From positions 12,403,818-12,467,817 of the forward strand of contig OZ037772.1 of assembly GCA_964035545.1 (NCBI GenBank): DNA of 64,000 nt. Reading direction: 5' to 3'. A model generated the notes under the pieces. It ran no database searches. It worked only from the letters and a program-made list of their open reading frames with translations, and was not told the origin of the DNA. Position numbers and translations under genes: made by a program. Of this stretch, positions 1-11,703 are shown one piece after another. The DNA is from Bugula neritina. Taxonomy: Eukaryota > Bryozoa > Gymnolaemata > Cheilostomatida > Bugulidae. Positions within the stretch are counted from its first letter, which is position 1, and each line of letters opens with the position of its first letter.

Positions 1-1600
1 AAATATTGTGAATCATTGACATTGTAATTGTTGATAAATGCTTCTATTAAAGTTTAGACAGATAAATTACATACAGACTGTTTACAAGCTGTAACTCTGT
101 ACATTGCTGGGCAAACACTGTAACTTGTATTATACCTTCCTAAAAACATGAGAATGAACAAACTAGTCACCTAAATTAAAATCAATAACTTTTTATTGTT
201 TTTCATTGCTTTGGAGTTGAACTCAGCCGGCTATAATAAAAAGTCTGCATCAACATTGATAATAGAATTGATTTCTGATCATCCAATTACAATATTCAAT
301 GAAGTTCAATTGTCTCCTTTACTTTAGTATGCATATATAGTATAATTATTATATAAAACTATTATATATATATAGGACTATTATAACATATAATTTATTG
401 TATACTTTGTTCAATAAAGTAAGCAGAGTATTTCTATGGCTTATATTATATATCCATGTTATTCTAATTGCATGTTATTCCATCACTAGGTTACCTTACA
501 TGCAAGTTAATTTTACTGGCCATAGACTCAATCTTGTCCATGCATTACCTACAATGTTAACACAGGTTGAGGTATATATATAAAGTTATAGAACTATAGT
601 ATGATAAAATTTGATTATATAATTTAGTAGTACTAATAGTTTCATGTGTACATAATCAACAATATCCTAAAACAATAACTAAACGTCATACATGTTGGTG
701 TAGAAATCAAATGCTTCAAAAGGCGTTATTTACTGCTGCTGTTACGTCCCTTCTAATATGGAGTGTTGTGTAGAAAATGTGACTCGTTAAGTGATTGCTC
801 AGTTTTCTAGCCATAAACTTGTTTTAAAATTAAATAACAAATTGTTTCAAATCTAAATAAACATATTAGAAGGCTGTGAATTCTATAGGTGGCTACAAGA
901 TTGAGAATATTCCAGATTAATGTATATCTTTGACTCTAATCTGTTCCTGATGTGAAATAGAATAGAATTTACTAGACAGTGCTGCCCTGCCCTGACCTGC
1001 CACGCCCTTTCCTGCTACAGGAATACTACATAAAATCCCCAACCAGAACAGTTTGCTAGGCAGAGTTTTGATCTGAACCTGACAGTTCCCATAATTATAT
1101 GTAATTCTCATACTTTTAACACTTAAGGAAAGAATGACTGGAGAAACATTGAAGTTTCATGCATGTTTCAGCTCTTTTAGATTAGAAGTTTGCCTTCGCA
1201 GAATTTCATTCAAGAGAAGCTCAAACAACAAAAGAATCAGTTTCATGTAGTCTAAACTATTAGCTGAATAGTCAGCTCTCCTATTTCATTCAACTTCTTT
1301 ATTGCTGCCCATTCATTATACAATAATATTAGACTCCAAACCTATTTGATTAATAACACAAATATTCACAATGAACCCGCTGCCTTAAAAAATAATGATT
1401 GCATCATCACCGCTGACCAATTAGCAATCTCATATGAAAATAAACTAATCAACAGTTTTTCGTTTAGCAATCTTACTGGTTTAACTCATTACGTATTGGG
1501 AAGTCATACCACTAGGTGAGGCTGAAAGAGCTGAGTGGAGAAAGAGAGAGCTGGCCGAGGTAAGAGAGAATTCTATTTATACTAGGAGTGAAATGGAGTT
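1..1600. other. Gene-free AT-rich stretch
   Basis: No open frame here looks like a protein. The stretch is AT-rich with small TA clusters around 340-375. I see no RNA gene and no terminal repeats. Confidence 0.5.
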
Positions 1601-1607
1601 ATCGAGT

Positions 1608-1650
1608 TACACACACGCGCACGCACATGCGCACGCGCACACGCACACAC

Positions 1651-1731
<81 letters not shown>

Positions 1732-1776
1732 GTATATATATGTATGTATGTATATATATGTATGTATGTATATATA
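1608..1776. repeat. Compound CA/CG, TA and TGTA microsatellite
   Basis: An alternating purine-pyrimidine tract: first ACGC/CACA repeats, then about 70 bases of pure TA, then TGTATATA/TGTA units. The open frames over it are simple Tyr-Ile or Thr-His repeats and are not genes. It lies just upstream of the putative exon at 1861. Confidence 0.95.
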
Positions 1777-1860
1777 GTAAGTCCTATTATGAAACTGGTA
1801 TTATAGTTGAGATGGAATGACTCACAATACTCATATGATATATTTTTTCCCGTTCAGGTA

Positions 1861-2160
1861 ATGGCTAATAGAAAATCGCAGAAAAGTAAACCACCTCAGC
1901 CGAGCTTTGAATACTGCCCTTTTAAAAAAGCTCAAAGACTAGAATGCGTAACAAGATATGAAACAAGAGAAGCATTAGAGAACCATATAAAGAATCACCA
2001 TTATTTTTGTTACAAAATTGGAAGACCAGAATTGTTCAGACCTGACTCTGAAGAAGCAAAAGATCATTTAGACATTTGTGAAGAATGCCTAGGTATGCAC
2101 CCAGAGCCTGTTTCAAGTAACAATATTTTATTTATACTACTGATATTATACTTGATGTAG
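1861..2160 (+). CDS. Putative Cys/His-rich exon of an endonuclease element
   Basis: An open frame begins at the ATG at 1861, directly after a polypyrimidine-CAG acceptor-like site (1854-1857), so it could be an exon. The roughly 80-residue part that looks like protein is lysine-rich, with Cys and His residues spaced like a degenerate zinc finger (CPFKKAQRLEC, HIKNHH, CEEC). A donor-like GTATGC follows the CEECLG codons at about 2092. In phase it could join the acceptor-like TTATAG at about 3459, which opens the endonuclease frame at 3460. If unspliced, the frame runs to a stop at 2160. I do not recognise a named family. The order finger then endonuclease suggests a mobile-element polyprotein or a domesticated derivative. 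Confidence 0.35.
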   Translation: MANRKSQKSKPPQPSFEYCPFKKAQRLECVTRYETREALENHIKNHHYFCYKIGRPELFRPDSEEAKDHLDICEECLGMHPEPVSSNNILFILLILYLM

Positions 2161-2227
2161 TTAGACTTTTGGTTTGTAGTTAAAAAGTTCAATTTAAAAT
2201 TTATCCTTTATAGAAAGTGCTATATAC

Positions 2228-2500
2228 ACTTAAGGTTAGTGGTCTGAATGTACATTCCATGAGAACAGGCTCTTTAAAAGTTGTAAAACAACCAATTTGG
2301 AAGACCTGCTACAGCAGTACCAGCTTGATATTCTGGCTGTTACGGAAACCTGGCTAAAGGATGGTTATGAGTGAAATCTAGAGATCGATGGCTATAACCT
2401 GCTTTTGTACGTATAAAGGCAAAATGAGAAGGGGGGAGGGGTAGCCATATAAGTGAGAGAAGGTATTGAAATTGAAATTGATGAAACTACACAACTGTAC
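2228..2500 (+). pseudogene. Decayed AP-endonuclease fragment
   Basis: Read across several stops and frameshifts, this stretch keeps the start of an exonuclease-endonuclease-phosphatase domain of the retroelement type: a GLNVHSMR-like beginning, then LDILAVTETWLKDG, then a GGGVAI-like segment. It resembles the better preserved copy at 3460 but is clearly a different and older copy. In-frame stops interrupt it. It lies inside the possible intron between 2092 and 3459. Confidence 0.6.
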
Positions 2501-2928
2501 TGTTAGTATAATACGTGTCATTCATGTTGGTTTGAGCATAAATCTTCTAAATATACTAGGTGTATACTAGTCTGTACCTAGTATACTGGTGCACCAGTAA
2601 GATCGCCTGTTAGGGTACAAAGGTCACAAAACAGGTGTTATTATTCTACTCATTGTTTCTGTATAAATTAGTGTTATGGTATGTTATATGCTAAAGAATT
2701 TCAACTCAACTTGTCTCATTGTTTCATATACTATAATATTACATTACATTGTTATATTATTATGATAATATTGTATTATATTACATTACATTATTATAAA
2801 GCCTATACTATATTATCATTATTACATATATTATATTATTATTACTAAATTGTATTATTATATATTTATCATCATAATTTATATATTAAATATATACATT
2901 TACATTTTTATTCAACTTCATATGGCTA

Positions 2929-3132
<204 letters not shown>

Positions 3133-3136
<4 letters not shown>

Positions 3137-3260
3137 GTACTGATAAAATTTCGGATATAAAATAAACTTATGTATTCATTCTATTGACTACAATATTGTT
3201 TCACGTCAATAGAATGAATACATAAGTTTATTTTATATCCGAAATTTTATCAGTGCCAAA
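3133..3260. repeat. Near-perfect 55-bp inverted repeat (hairpin, MITE-like)
   Basis: Bases 3133-3187 pair with 3206-3260 over 55 positions with one mismatch that I can see, around an 18-base loop. The arm begins TTTGGTACTGATAAAATTTC. A shorter third copy of the arm end lies at about 3048-3072, across the TA array. It looks like a small foldback or MITE-like element inserted next to, or carrying, TA repeats. Transcribed, it would give a long hairpin RNA. Confidence 0.85.
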
Positions 3261-3318
3261 TATAAATACTCTATTTTTCGAAATATTGAGTTCTTTTGAT
3301 TCATTTTTTAATTATAGA

Positions 3319-3362
<44 letters not shown>

Positions 3363-3459
3363 ATATATATAGTAAGTTTTAATCAATTATCTTTATCTAT
3401 TAAAATGTACAAATTATTAGTATGTCGATTGATCTATTTTGCAAATAATTTTTGTTATA

Positions 3460-4373
3460 GCCCGTCATTTTCCACGAGAGGATGGGCTTCGTATTGGCAT
3501 GTGGAATGTGAACTTTTTGCGTAACAAGATAGACGAAGTAAGAAGGCGGGTAAAAGAGTGCAATTTTGATATCTTTGCTGTGGTAGAAACGAAGCTAAAA
3601 GATGGTGAGGAATCAAGTGTGTGTATTGATGGTTATCATCACAAATTTATGCACCGGAAAAACCAAAAGCCTAAGTCTCGAGGTGGTGGAATACTACTAT
3701 ATTTAAAGAACGAAATTGAATTTGAGGAGGTGACATCAGCTCAGGACAATCAACTTAGTCAGTTTCAATGTGTCAAGATAACTAGGCCAATCAGATTTGA
3801 TCTTATAAATGTATATGTCCGTCCGAGTTTTGAGGAATCCGCTCTCTTCCTGCTCAAGGCTTTTCTGGCATATCACAAAAAATAACAGAGAACATTGTGA
3901 TTCTCGGAGACTTCAACTTGTCAGTACCTGAGTACAGAAGTAAGGTGGAAGAGATAGAGGAAAAGCTTGGAGTAGAGCAGCTCATCAAGACAGTAACCCG
4001 CCCAAAAAAAGGAAAAAAAAGGATTTTAGACCACATATATGTAAGCAACTCGCCTTCGGCACGGAAGGTTCTTGAATCTGGAGTTATGAGTAAAGGAAGT
4101 AGTGATCACCGCACAATCTATTGTACATTGGAGCGTACTTCTGGTGATAAGTCTACTTCTGGTAATGCGTCTACTTCTGGTAATGCGTCTACTTCTGGTA
4201 ACGCGTCTACTTCTGGTAATGCGTCTAATACTTGTAATGCATCTACTTCTGGTAATGCGTCTACTTCTGGTAATGCATCTACTTCTACTACTGTGTCTAC
4301 TTCTGGTAATACACCTACTTCTGGTAATACACCTACTTCTGGTAATACACCTACTTCTGGTAATGCGAACTGA
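3460..4373 (+). pseudogene. AP-type endonuclease of a retroelement, with one frameshift
   Basis: The conceptual product has the main marks of an exonuclease-endonuclease-phosphatase domain as used by non-LTR retrotransposons and some Helitrons. These are an N-terminal WNVNFLRNK (Asn), FAVVETKL (catalytic Glu), a RGGGILLY strand, ILGDFN, LDHIYVSN and a terminal SDHRTI (Asp-His pair). A one-base change in the T-run near 3862-3865 shifts the frame, so the front part ends at a stop at about 3885 and the rest continues in another frame. After the domain the frame runs into an in-frame repeat tail and stops at 4373. No reverse transcriptase or helicase follows, so this is a fragment or a stand-alone endonuclease. 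An acceptor-like TTGTTATAG just before 3460 allows splicing from the exon at 1861. Family assignment below the domain level is open. Confidence 0.7.
4142..4370 (+). repeat. 18-bp coding minisatellite (Ser-Thr-Ser-Gly-Asn-Ala)
   Basis: About a dozen tandem 18-bp units (consensus TCTACTTCTGGTAATGCG) run in frame with the upstream endonuclease and encode STSGNA/PTSGNT units. The unit length is a multiple of three, so all frames stay open and produce three shadow open frames, including antisense ones. Confidence 0.9.
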
Positions 4374-4399
4374 CTCTTTGCAAAACTTCAAATCTCAAA

Positions 4400-5270
4400 G
4401 TACGGAGTGAAAACTTATTCATAATAATATGAAGAGGCTACGTCTCAATTTACCTTCAAGTCATAGATTAGGAGATACAAGCATTGCTGCACAAGATCTT
4501 GTTAATTTTTGGCACAGTCGCTTCCCCTCGAACTAGTATCTAATTTATTTACATGTAGAAACGTTGTGCACACAAGCCTTCGCACACACACACTATTATT
4601 ACTATACTTATATATCTAATATTATGCCATATTATCATATATATTATTATTATATTATATATAAAGCCATATCATATGCATATTATAGTACATAAGGCAA
4701 TATATCTTACACCATTACATAATATTTATTAGATGCTTCATATTAAATAATATAGCTTTATATTACAGTATACATAATTATATATTAAATAACAAAATTG
4801 ATGTGATAAACTATAAACTTTGCTAACAGCTGCTTTTAGTTTTATGAGTTTTATAATTTTATACTATTTACTGTTTGTGCTTGTTTATGCTGTAATGGTT
4901 GGTTACTTGAAGTATTTATTGATTTTTCTACATTTATTTACTTTGTTTTCACTATGTTGCAAACAAGAATGTTATATACTTTTATTGAGCTGTTTCTATA
5001 TATTATATAATATAATACTTATGACGCACCACATAGTGATATTGAATATAAAATGCCAGTATTTTATTTCTTAATGTTTTAGACACAACATGAAATATAC
5101 ATATTCAGATAATAGTGGCACAGTATACACAACAATTATAGACACACAAGTATATAATAAGAAATAATATATAAAACCTAAAGCAATAAATAGTAAATAT
5201 ATAATTTATGTTGATATGTAGCCTAGCAACTATATACTCAAGTGTTTACAACTTGAGAGTAGATAACGTC
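4400..5270. other. AT-rich intergenic stretch
   Basis: Mostly A/T with short TATA/ATT clusters. The one open frame (4820-5074) is hydrophobic, low in complexity and has no recognisable domain. I see nothing else. Confidence 0.5.
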
Positions 5271-5282
5271 ATATGCTTCCCT

Positions 5283-5694
5283 GTTACACTGTAGTCTAAC
5301 ATGTGTGTATTATACTGTAGTATAACATGTGTGTATTATACTGTAGTATAACATCTGTGTATTATACTGTAGTATAACATGTGTGTATTATACTGTAGTA
5401 TAACATGTGTGTAGTATGCTGTAGTATAACATGTGTGTATTATACTGTAGTATAACATGTGTGTAGTATACTGTAGTATAACATGTGTGTATTATACTGT
5501 AGTATAACATGTGTGTATTATACTGTAGTATAACATGTGTGTATTATACTGTAGTATAACATGTGTGTATTATACTGTAGTATAACATGTGTGTATTATA
5601 CTGTAGTATAACATGTGTATTATACTGTAGTATACCATGTGTGTATTATACTGTAGTATAACATGTGTGTATTATATACTGTAGTGTAACATGG
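5283..5694. repeat. 26-bp minisatellite
   Basis: About 15-16 tandem units of roughly 26 bp (ACATGTGTGTATTATACTGT plus AGTATA) with few substitutions and a few shortened units. The unit contains a small palindrome (TATACTGTAGTATA). It lies downstream of the SSNA1 stop codon. Confidence 0.95.
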
Positions 5695-5965
5695 AAGTTG
5701 CCCCTAATTGAAATTGGACAAACCTTTTCAGCTAACAATATTTAATTGCTCCATTTCACTCTACTTTTGAAATTAAAGTAAAAAATATGGTTTTGACTAA
5801 TTTGAAATATACAGTATTATATTTTATAAAGTAAGTAATTCATATAAGAAAAATATACACATATCAATATTACTATATAACTCAGTAAAGTTCAGGAGAT
5901 GATAACTCTGATGACATCATGATGTGAATATCTATACAGTTATTTATAGTTGACAGACAATAGAG

Positions 5966-7395
5966 TCATTGATGTTGCTTTAGAGTGGACGACTCCTTCT
6001 TCAGCACATTTAGCAGTGTCTGTGAACTTTCTAGTATCTGTAATGGGAGGACAACTCACAATATTAAAAGGTTCGGAAAAGAGTTATAGGAGTAAAATGT
6101 AATAATAGTAGCCTTAGTTCTAGAATATAGACTTGTGGATTCAACTGAGAGGGACTGAACTTCAATAGGAAGAAATATTATTGGATGTTTATTTTATACC
6201 AAAAGCCAGCAAATATTTATATGTGAACACAAGAAGCATGCATAACACACAACTGGTCACATGACTCGTACAATCTCAAATGACTTAGGTGATACACAAC
6301 TAGTCACATGACTCGTACAATGTCACATGACCCAAGTGATACACAACTAGTCACATGACTTGCGCAATCTCACATGACCCAGGCGATACATACCTTCATG
6401 TATGCAGCTTCAGTTTCAGCTATAGTTTTATCAAACTCATTACGTTGTGCCATTTTCTTCGCTAAACTTTCATTAACTTTAGCCAGCCGCTCTGTCAAAA
6501 CTCGGATATCATTTTGAATTCTGTTCTTTTCTTCCTCCTCTAGAATGGTCTGCCTATGTAATTCATCTCGCTTTGAGCATAAATCTTCTATACCTAAAAT
6601 ACAAGTTTCAATGAAATAAGTGGGATACTTCGAAAGATTTTTTGCTTTTTTCCTTAAAGTGATATTTTGGAAACAACCAAAGAAATTATTTTAATGAAAT
6701 TCATATAAAGTATGAAAATCTCTTTTAGACAATCAAATGATTAGGAATCACGAATTTAACTAAAAGTTTTCTGTATCAAGTTGAGTTATATGAAGTTATC
6801 TACAGTACAGGCAGCAAATACTAGAACAAACTACAGGGAATGAAAAATTTTAGGCACAATAAGGAAAATGTTTTTTTAGAAAACCTGGTTTATATAGACA
6901 ATTATCAAAGAATACTATTTGCAATACACTATACTTAATGTGATTAATTCTGACCTAGAGACAGAGGCCCTTTACTTAAGAATTGAAAGTGGACATCAAA
7001 ATCAAGTTGAAATCGCTGAATATAAAAGTAGAATTAAAATAGCTAGCCATATTTGATTAAATTTTTGGGGTTATTCTAAATTTTAATTTGATAAACTATT
7101 TTCAGTTCTACTCTCCTACAGTTCTAGTGCCAAAGTTGAAGTATCTATGATCATGATGACAATAATATAAGTATAAGTTCTTCATTTTTACTTTCATGAT
7201 TAAACTTTTAATAATACTTCAATATACTAAATTATTCATAGTGATTGTGACTTTTCAAGTTGAACTACGTGATTCGAGGTTAAACCAAAGCAAAGGTCAA
7301 TAATATCAATGAATATTAATATTAATATGAATCATGAACTTACATTTTACTAATTCATTATTATAACTTTGAAGAGCGGCTCCTTGTTGTGACAT
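5966..7395 (-). CDS. SSNA1: SSNA1 (NA14) microtubule-binding coiled-coil protein
   Basis: Three exons on the minus strand give a 107-residue protein: 7395-7344, 6593-6394 and 6037-5966 (stop included). All junctions are GT-AG and phases agree (1, 0). The N-terminus [17 protein letters not shown] and the motifs [27 protein letters not shown] and [15 protein letters not shown] match Sjogren syndrome nuclear autoantigen 1, which is about 119 residues in human. The whole protein is one predicted coiled coil. The animal and algal relatives self-assemble into fibrils, sit at centrioles and basal bodies and promote microtubule branching. The short poorly conserved human tail is absent. Exon 2 is preceded by a TTTTAG acceptor and followed by GTATGT. 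Identification is by recognised sequence, not by a search. Confidence 0.96.
6236..6392. repeat. 47-bp direct repeat, about 3 copies, in an SSNA1 intron
   Basis: Three units containing CACAACTRGTCACATGACT lie in intron 2 of SSNA1 and end next to the exon 2 donor. They differ at a few positions. In the sense of the gene the array begins just after the donor, like the donor-linked arrays in the AKNA-like gene. Confidence 0.85.
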
Positions 7396-7519
7396 TACAG
7401 TTAATTTTATTGACTAAGTCAGTAGTTGTTTATTCAGCAAAACAGTGGAAGCCCAATGAGAGATTTAGTTAAAATTCAAAAAAGTACGGGAGAGTGTTAT
7501 TGTTGTCAATCAAACAATG

Positions 7520-7527
7520 TGACGTCA
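7520..7527. promoter_or_regulatory. CRE-like palindrome upstream of SSNA1
   Basis: A perfect TGACGTCA (the CREB/ATF site) lies about 125 bases upstream of the SSNA1 ATG. About 120 bases further is GCATGCGCAG (7641-7650), resembling an NRF-1 half site. Both suit a housekeeping promoter, but the transcription start is not visible. Confidence 0.45.
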
Positions 7528-7699
7528 GGGAGATAATATGTATAAGTTACTCGCCAAAATATGAGGTCTCGAGTAAGTGTTGTATAGTATCCAGTTATCA
7601 AATCATACTGCTTCTCACAAACAGCGGTCATCGTTTGCAAGCATGCGCAGTCTATTTCCGCTTTGTCTCCATAGACGCCCTGCCTAATCATAAAAGTGG

Positions 7700-10600
7700 G
7701 TGTTCAATCTTTTCAATTGTGTATTCTTGCAATAACTAGTAAGTGATTTTATGTTGCTTTGAAGTGATTGAAAAGTTTTTTTTAAATGAATAATTGCAAT
7801 AGATAATAGGGTTATGATATCAATATGCAATTGCATAAGCTTTCAAGTTTGCACGCATGAGATGGTAAAGTTGAACCTAAAGTTAATCCTATCAGTATCA
7901 CTATCAGTATGAGTATCAACGAGTACCGCTGGCGGTACGACAGTCGACAACTCAACTGCAACTGATCTTGATGATGATCAACAATTTAATTCTATTATAG
8001 TTAATTCTTGAATGAAATTATAATGTGAAATTAATAATAATATTATATTTAATTCAATATCAATATGAATATGAAGATTTTTGTTAATCATAATATCAAT
8101 ATTTTTAATATAGTTTTCATTTACTTTTAGTGATAATCATTACATTATCATAATGATAATGGTGATCATGGTTGGGGGTTGTAATGTAAAGTTTAATGTT
8201 TTATCTCTATCTTTTATTTTTAAATTCATTTTGTCTTTTAATTTTATGGTTTATTAATTAGTTAAGCTTTGCCTGAGTTCTAATATGTTTTCTAATTTAC
8301 TAGTCAATCTTTTGAATAAACTTTTAGCCATAAGTATTTGGTTATTAATTTTGTTTATGAACTCCTTAATTATTTCTATTTACATGTATGTACTACCTCA
8401 AAAACAAAAGTGATTATGGCTTATTTCTATGCAAGTTCAATCAGTACTCAATTTTTTATTTTATATCTATAATCATAATTGATGTATTTTACTGTTTAAA
8501 TTTTTAAAACCAATGATTAAACTTGAAATCAAATGACATGAAGATACAGCACAATTTTGTGTTCATCTCATTTTACACCTTGACATGTAGTGGAAATACT
8601 GTTAAGATTTTCAGATTTAGGGTTGATGTGCCACCAAGAGAGTCTATTTATCACTAGAGAAACTTCACCGAGTTAAGTCGAGTAGATATCGTTATATTTT
8701 AATACAAGAATACATAATAAAATCTAATGTACAACAGTAATGATACGCACGTCTATTTAATTTACAGCACTATCCTCAACTGAGCTAGAAGCTGCTACTT
8801 TTACTCATAAAACAGCCTAGCTAATTGGCTAATACATTGTTCCGGGTCAATACGCAACCTTGCGTATTGTGTTGCTGGTAGCTCCACGAGCCACCACAAT
8901 ACTTGAATTTCAATCATACAAGCATATCAAGAAATCAGGTTTTAAGCTAGTTGAAAAATGGCCAAGTAAATATAATTATTGTGTGTATATTTAAATTTTA
9001 CATTACTTATTTAAGTTATTAATGCTTCATTAAATGTTTAGTTATTTGATCTATTGATTTTACAAACTGTGCTATACCTGCTAATTGCTGTGATATCGTG
9101 TGTTGGCTAAATTTATTTTTGCTATCACTAATGCAAGCTGTTTTGGTGAACTGAACATTTACAGACTAACCTAAACCAGTCATTCTTACATAGTATTATG
9201 AAATATATTATCTGCTCCTCTGTGGTAAGATGTGATATTGCAACAGCTGTCTCCAGGTAGTCATATTGATTTTAAAGATGTACTCAAACTCCACAGAAAC
9301 TCTTAAACTAACTTGTTATGGTCTTATCATACTGACTGTTACTCTATTCACACTTCTTAGTCTAATTTAGTCAGACCAAATTCCAGTAAGTCAAGTTTAG
9401 TGAAGGTGATGTTAGCCAATTTCTATTCAAGTTAAGCAATGACTTGATTTGAGTTGACTCAATTTATTTTTAATTAAACTTACAAATATTGAACCAAATG
9501 TTTACTTAATCAGATTGATTAGCAATGTGTAAGTAGTTGTTCAATTGAGTTTTAAATATGATTTGTTTACCAAAATTTAAATGAATCCATCACAACACAT
9601 AAATAAATTAAGTTAGTTGAGCAAGTCAAGCTAGGCATAGTTCTGCCATTACTACATATTTGACTTAGAGTGAAGTCATATGAGTGGTTTCTTTCCTTAC
9701 AGTTAAACTATGTTTTACTATTCTTGTTAATACGACTAATGGTTTGAGATTTGATGACATCAAACTGAAACTGTGCTGTTTTATATTTACTAGAGTACCA
9801 TTAACAATGTCTCATTAATTAGGATAACTTTTGCTACTTCAAATAATCATTATTCGCTGCTCATTCATGTTAAACTCAGAGCAGACAACTTCTATAGTCA
9901 AGCTAATAATTGCAATAAATTGCCAGCAAAGAAAATACCAACATAGTATTATATATATTATATATATATATTACATAATGTGAGAAAGTAAACTGCTTAA
10001 AAATAATTCACTAAATTTTCAAGTGTCATTCAACCAACAGAGTTGCTCTCCAAAAATATTAGAGTTCCTTTTTGTAAATATTCCCATGCTTTAGTAGAGA
10101 CCCATGATAGGAACAAGTTGGAATTGTTGCAGAGTATATACATGTTTGTGACTGTCAAAGTGCACGGGATAGACTGTAGGGCCACTGTTTGCCAAGCTAC
10201 AGGTTGACAATGTTTATACCTCGGACTTGTCAGTTACTCAACCAGTTATCAACCAAGCCTACAACCTATTGTCGGAGTAATCAATGATTAAATCAAACAA
10301 AGGCATTCTTACACAGGTGTTATAAAAATAACAGAACCGTTAATTTGCTTTTCAAATTGTTACACAACTAAAAAGTTTTCATTACAATGTTGCTACACTC
10401 TGCTATTGTAACTGTAAATAAAGGTAATGTGATACATGTACAGGACTAATTCTATACTGGCAGTAGGCATGTAAAGGCAGCAAATAGCTAGCGGTACACT
10501 AGTATGTTGACTAACCAACAAAGCTGCCGATTTGAAAAATAAAACAGCTTATATCTGTGTCTTATAAAGTATTGATGATAGAAGTAGAAATGACTGTAAA

Positions 10601-11640
10601 TGTCACAGTTTTTATACCGACTACGTACTTCTTTGGTATAAGTTAAAGTTAGCTTAGCTCTGGTTTTAAGGAATTGTCCGCTAATAAAATGAATTTTCTG
10701 AAACCCTAACAGTTAGAAACCTAGGCTATTTAGTGATAGACTGTTAGAAACTTAGGCTATCTAGTGGTAGACTGGGGGCAGTGATTGCTCATGAATGAAG
10801 GTGCTAAGGCTAGGCAGTATTTACTCTTATCCTGTATTATCTATAAAGCTGTGATTAGTTGAAGTGGGTCCTTTATGCTCATTATAATGACTTTATGTTG
10901 TTACCATGTTTACTTTGTAAGTTTCTTTAATGTTGCTATTTATTAGGACTATCTACTGCATACATTCATTGTACCTACCTGCATACATGCCTTGTATCAA
11001 CCTGCACACAGTGTAGCTAATGCAATGTATAATATCATGGTAGGTTAGTTAAAGTTAACTGCATGGGGTAAGTTTTGTAGTTTAAGTCATCTAACACACT
11101 CCATCGAAGTCTAACTTGAAGCTAAGAGACTATCTTCTATTTTAGCTTAGGTTTCTATTATATTTATCTACAGAACCAGGCTATGTTATGTTGAAACTCA
11201 AGGCTTCTAGTTTTAACCTACCGCAATATTTTAGATTATCCTAATCCAAGGTTTAGTTTAAATTATACACATAAAACAGAACAAACTAAAGTCCCAGCTA
11301 ACTAGATGTTCAGGTTACCTGTTCACTAGTAGAAGCAGTAATTTCTGCAAAAAGTTATCTGTTAGCTAGTTTCTTCTTGTATTAGTAACTCTAACACTTG
11401 GCAGTGTCTATTGGGTTCCTGAGTACACATAGTATACTTTCATTGTAATATTATAGATTACTCCTATTTGACAGTCACTAGAAGTAGATTGTGTGCAGTA
11501 TTTGTTGCTGGGGGGCACTTACTAATGGTTATATAATGATGAACTAGCAAGACTAGTTAAAGAAGACAACTTCAAATCTGCTTTCGCACTAATTTATCTT
11601 TATTTATTGCAGAGTAGAGACATAACAAAGTGCTAAGTTC
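7700..11640. other. Gene-free interval between divergent SSNA1 and AKNA-like genes
   Basis: Nearly 4 kb without convincing coding sequence on either strand. It holds short palindromic bits (for example around 8840-8870, AATACGCAA facing TTGCGTATT) and a TA cluster at 9945-9975. It may contain untranslated first exons of the AKNA-like gene that cannot be seen without transcripts. Confidence 0.5.
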
Positions 11641-11703
11641 AACGTATGCTCACATCTGACTTGATGATGTCATATCCTATCTCATGATGTCATACTCTCT
11701 CTC

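Noticed and set aside
4026-4391. 121-codon antisense Arg/Ser-rich open frame
   Set aside because: It is the reverse reading of the 18-bp STSGNA repeat.
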